Shown piece after piece: positions 63,073-64,000 of a stretch of 64,000 nucleotides of DNA. The notes beneath the pieces are model-generated. The model was given only the letters and a program-made list of their open reading frames with translations, had not been told where the DNA came from and did no database searches. Positions within the stretch are counted from its first letter, which is position 1. Every line of letters starts with the position of its first letter. This DNA comes from Chelativorans sp. AA-79 (GTDB lineage Bacteria; Pseudomonadota; Alphaproteobacteria; Rhizobiales; Rhizobiaceae), in contig NZ_CP120361.1 of NCBI RefSeq assembly GCF_029457495.1, positions 4,232,001 to 4,296,000 of the forward strand, read 5' to 3'. The position numbers and the translations under genes are program-made.

Positions 63073-63967
63073 TCGGAATGGGTTCGCAGGTCACGGTGCC
63101 CGTATCGCCCAACTCGCCCTATGGACCGGTGCAGGGATTGTCGTGCTGACCGCCCATGTCGGTGCTGCAGTGTGGTTTTTGCGCGAGCAGCCGGCCGTGT
63201 CCGCCGATGAGACGCCGCCACCAGCTATCATGATCGAGTTGGCCCCCGACCCGGAAGCCGTGGCGACGGAGGAAAACGAAATCGCTCCCGATCAGGAAGC
63301 CGTCGAGCAGAGCATCGCCCAACCGGACGAGATAACGGAGCCCGATGCTTCCGCTGATGTTCCTCCCGAAGATGCAAGCGAGCCTGAACCAGCTCCGGTG
63401 GAGAAAGAGTTTGCTGAGGAAGAACCGGTCACCGAGCCTGTCGATGAACCGATTGCGGCTCAAGTCGAGAATGTCGAGGTTCCGATCCCCACGCCCAGGC
63501 CGCAGCGGCCACAGCCGAAAAAGGAAGTCGCCACCAAGCCACCGAAAGAACCGGAGCCTGTCCGCAAATCACAGCGCCAACAGCTGGCAACCACCTCGAA
63601 AGCGGCAGTCCAGGCACAGGCGCGGGTGAAAGAATCGAACCGCACGGCTGCGCGTCAGACCTCGTCCGGCCTGTTTTCGTCTTCCATGACACCGGCCAAA
63701 TGGCAGTCTCGCCTCATGGCCCATCTGGAGAGGCGCAAGCGTTATCCATCAGGCGCCAGAAGGCGCGGCGAGCAAGGTGTTGCCTATGTCCGTTTCCGTA
63801 TCGACGGTTCCGGAAACGTGTTGTCTGTTTCGCTTGCCCGTTCCTCCGGCTTTACTGAGCTCGATCAGGCGGTTTTGTCGCTCGTCCGCCGAGCCTCTCC
63901 GGTGCCCGCGCCTCCGCCCGGTGTCAACAAGACAATCACCGCGCCGGTGCAATTCAGCATCCGCTAG
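63065..63967 (+). CDS. tonB: TonB energy-transducing protein
   Basis: This 300-residue protein has one N-terminal membrane helix (about 15-38) and a Pro/Glu-rich spacer (about 45-170, with PIPTPRPQRPQPKKE). The globular C-terminal domain (about 215-300) contains YPSGARRRGEQGVAYVRFRIDGSG, GFTELDQAVLSLVRRASP and PAPPPG. It links ExbBD to the outer-membrane receptor. ATG 63065 overlaps exbD by eight bases. It completes the private energising set of the haem locus. Confidence 0.94.
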
Positions 63968-64000
63968 GACGGGAATGATCAGCTCCTGAAAGAGCGGCCG

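Overview
The window is a 64 kb piece of a GC-rich alphaproteobacterial chromosome. The gene content points to Hyphomicrobiales, probably a Mesorhizobium/Phyllobacteriaceae relative: GlcDEF, a CIRCE-controlled groESL, and an integrative-element backbone like the Mesorhizobium symbiosis elements. No rRNA is present, so the genus is an inference. It divides into three blocks.

Block 1 (1-18437) is ordinary chromosome. It holds a GntR/FadR-type regulator translationally coupled to lutA and lutB, divergent from glcD-glcE-(DUF4870)-glcF for glycolate/lactate oxidation. Then come an L,D-transpeptidase, tag, a DMT exporter, groES-groEL with a perfect CIRCE, a TauE/SafE permease, fumC, a DoxX protein, a TVP38 membrane protein coupled to a FAD oxidoreductase, and an orphan histidine kinase. 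It ends at a tRNA-Arg(ACG) gene.

Block 2 (about 18440-50824) is the body of an integrative conjugative element (ICE) lying against that tRNA. Its first part looks like an entry/establishment region: ArdC antirestriction, DUF2958, ParB-like, DUF6117, a DarB/strawberry-notch methylase-helicase, toprim, DUF2493 and SSB. Several of these genes share a hairpin leader just before the ribosome-binding site. The middle carries a transfer-control module: a small Xre regulator with a duplicated operator, a QseM-like DUF2285 antiactivator, and an FseA-like activator split over two reading frames that requires +1 frameshifting. An IetA/IetS ATPase-subtilase pair follows. The last part is the excision/replication/transfer backbone: RdfS-like excisionase, RepA with candidate iterons, a DNA methyltransferase, DUF2840, TraF, DUF736, lytic transglycosylase, candidate oriT, RlxS-like relaxase, a Phd/VapC pair, the TraG coupling protein and a CopG protein. 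No integrase and no trb (type IV secretion) genes are in the window.

Block 3 (51219-63967) is a complete haem-scavenging locus on the + strand: ECF sigma factor, FecR, STN-type TonB-dependent receptor, HasA-like haemophore, HasD/HasE type I exporter, haem oxygenase, DUF454 protein, Rrf2 regulator and a private ExbB-ExbD-TonB set. It begins where trbB normally follows copG. It is therefore either cargo inside a larger ICE whose trb/int genes lie to the right, or the flank of a truncated element.

The most notable observations are the frameshift-controlled FseA/QseM module, the candidate iteron origin and oriT, the shared structured leaders, the IetAS pair embedded in the ICE, and a haemophore that lacks the canonical histidines and carries an RTX-like tail.
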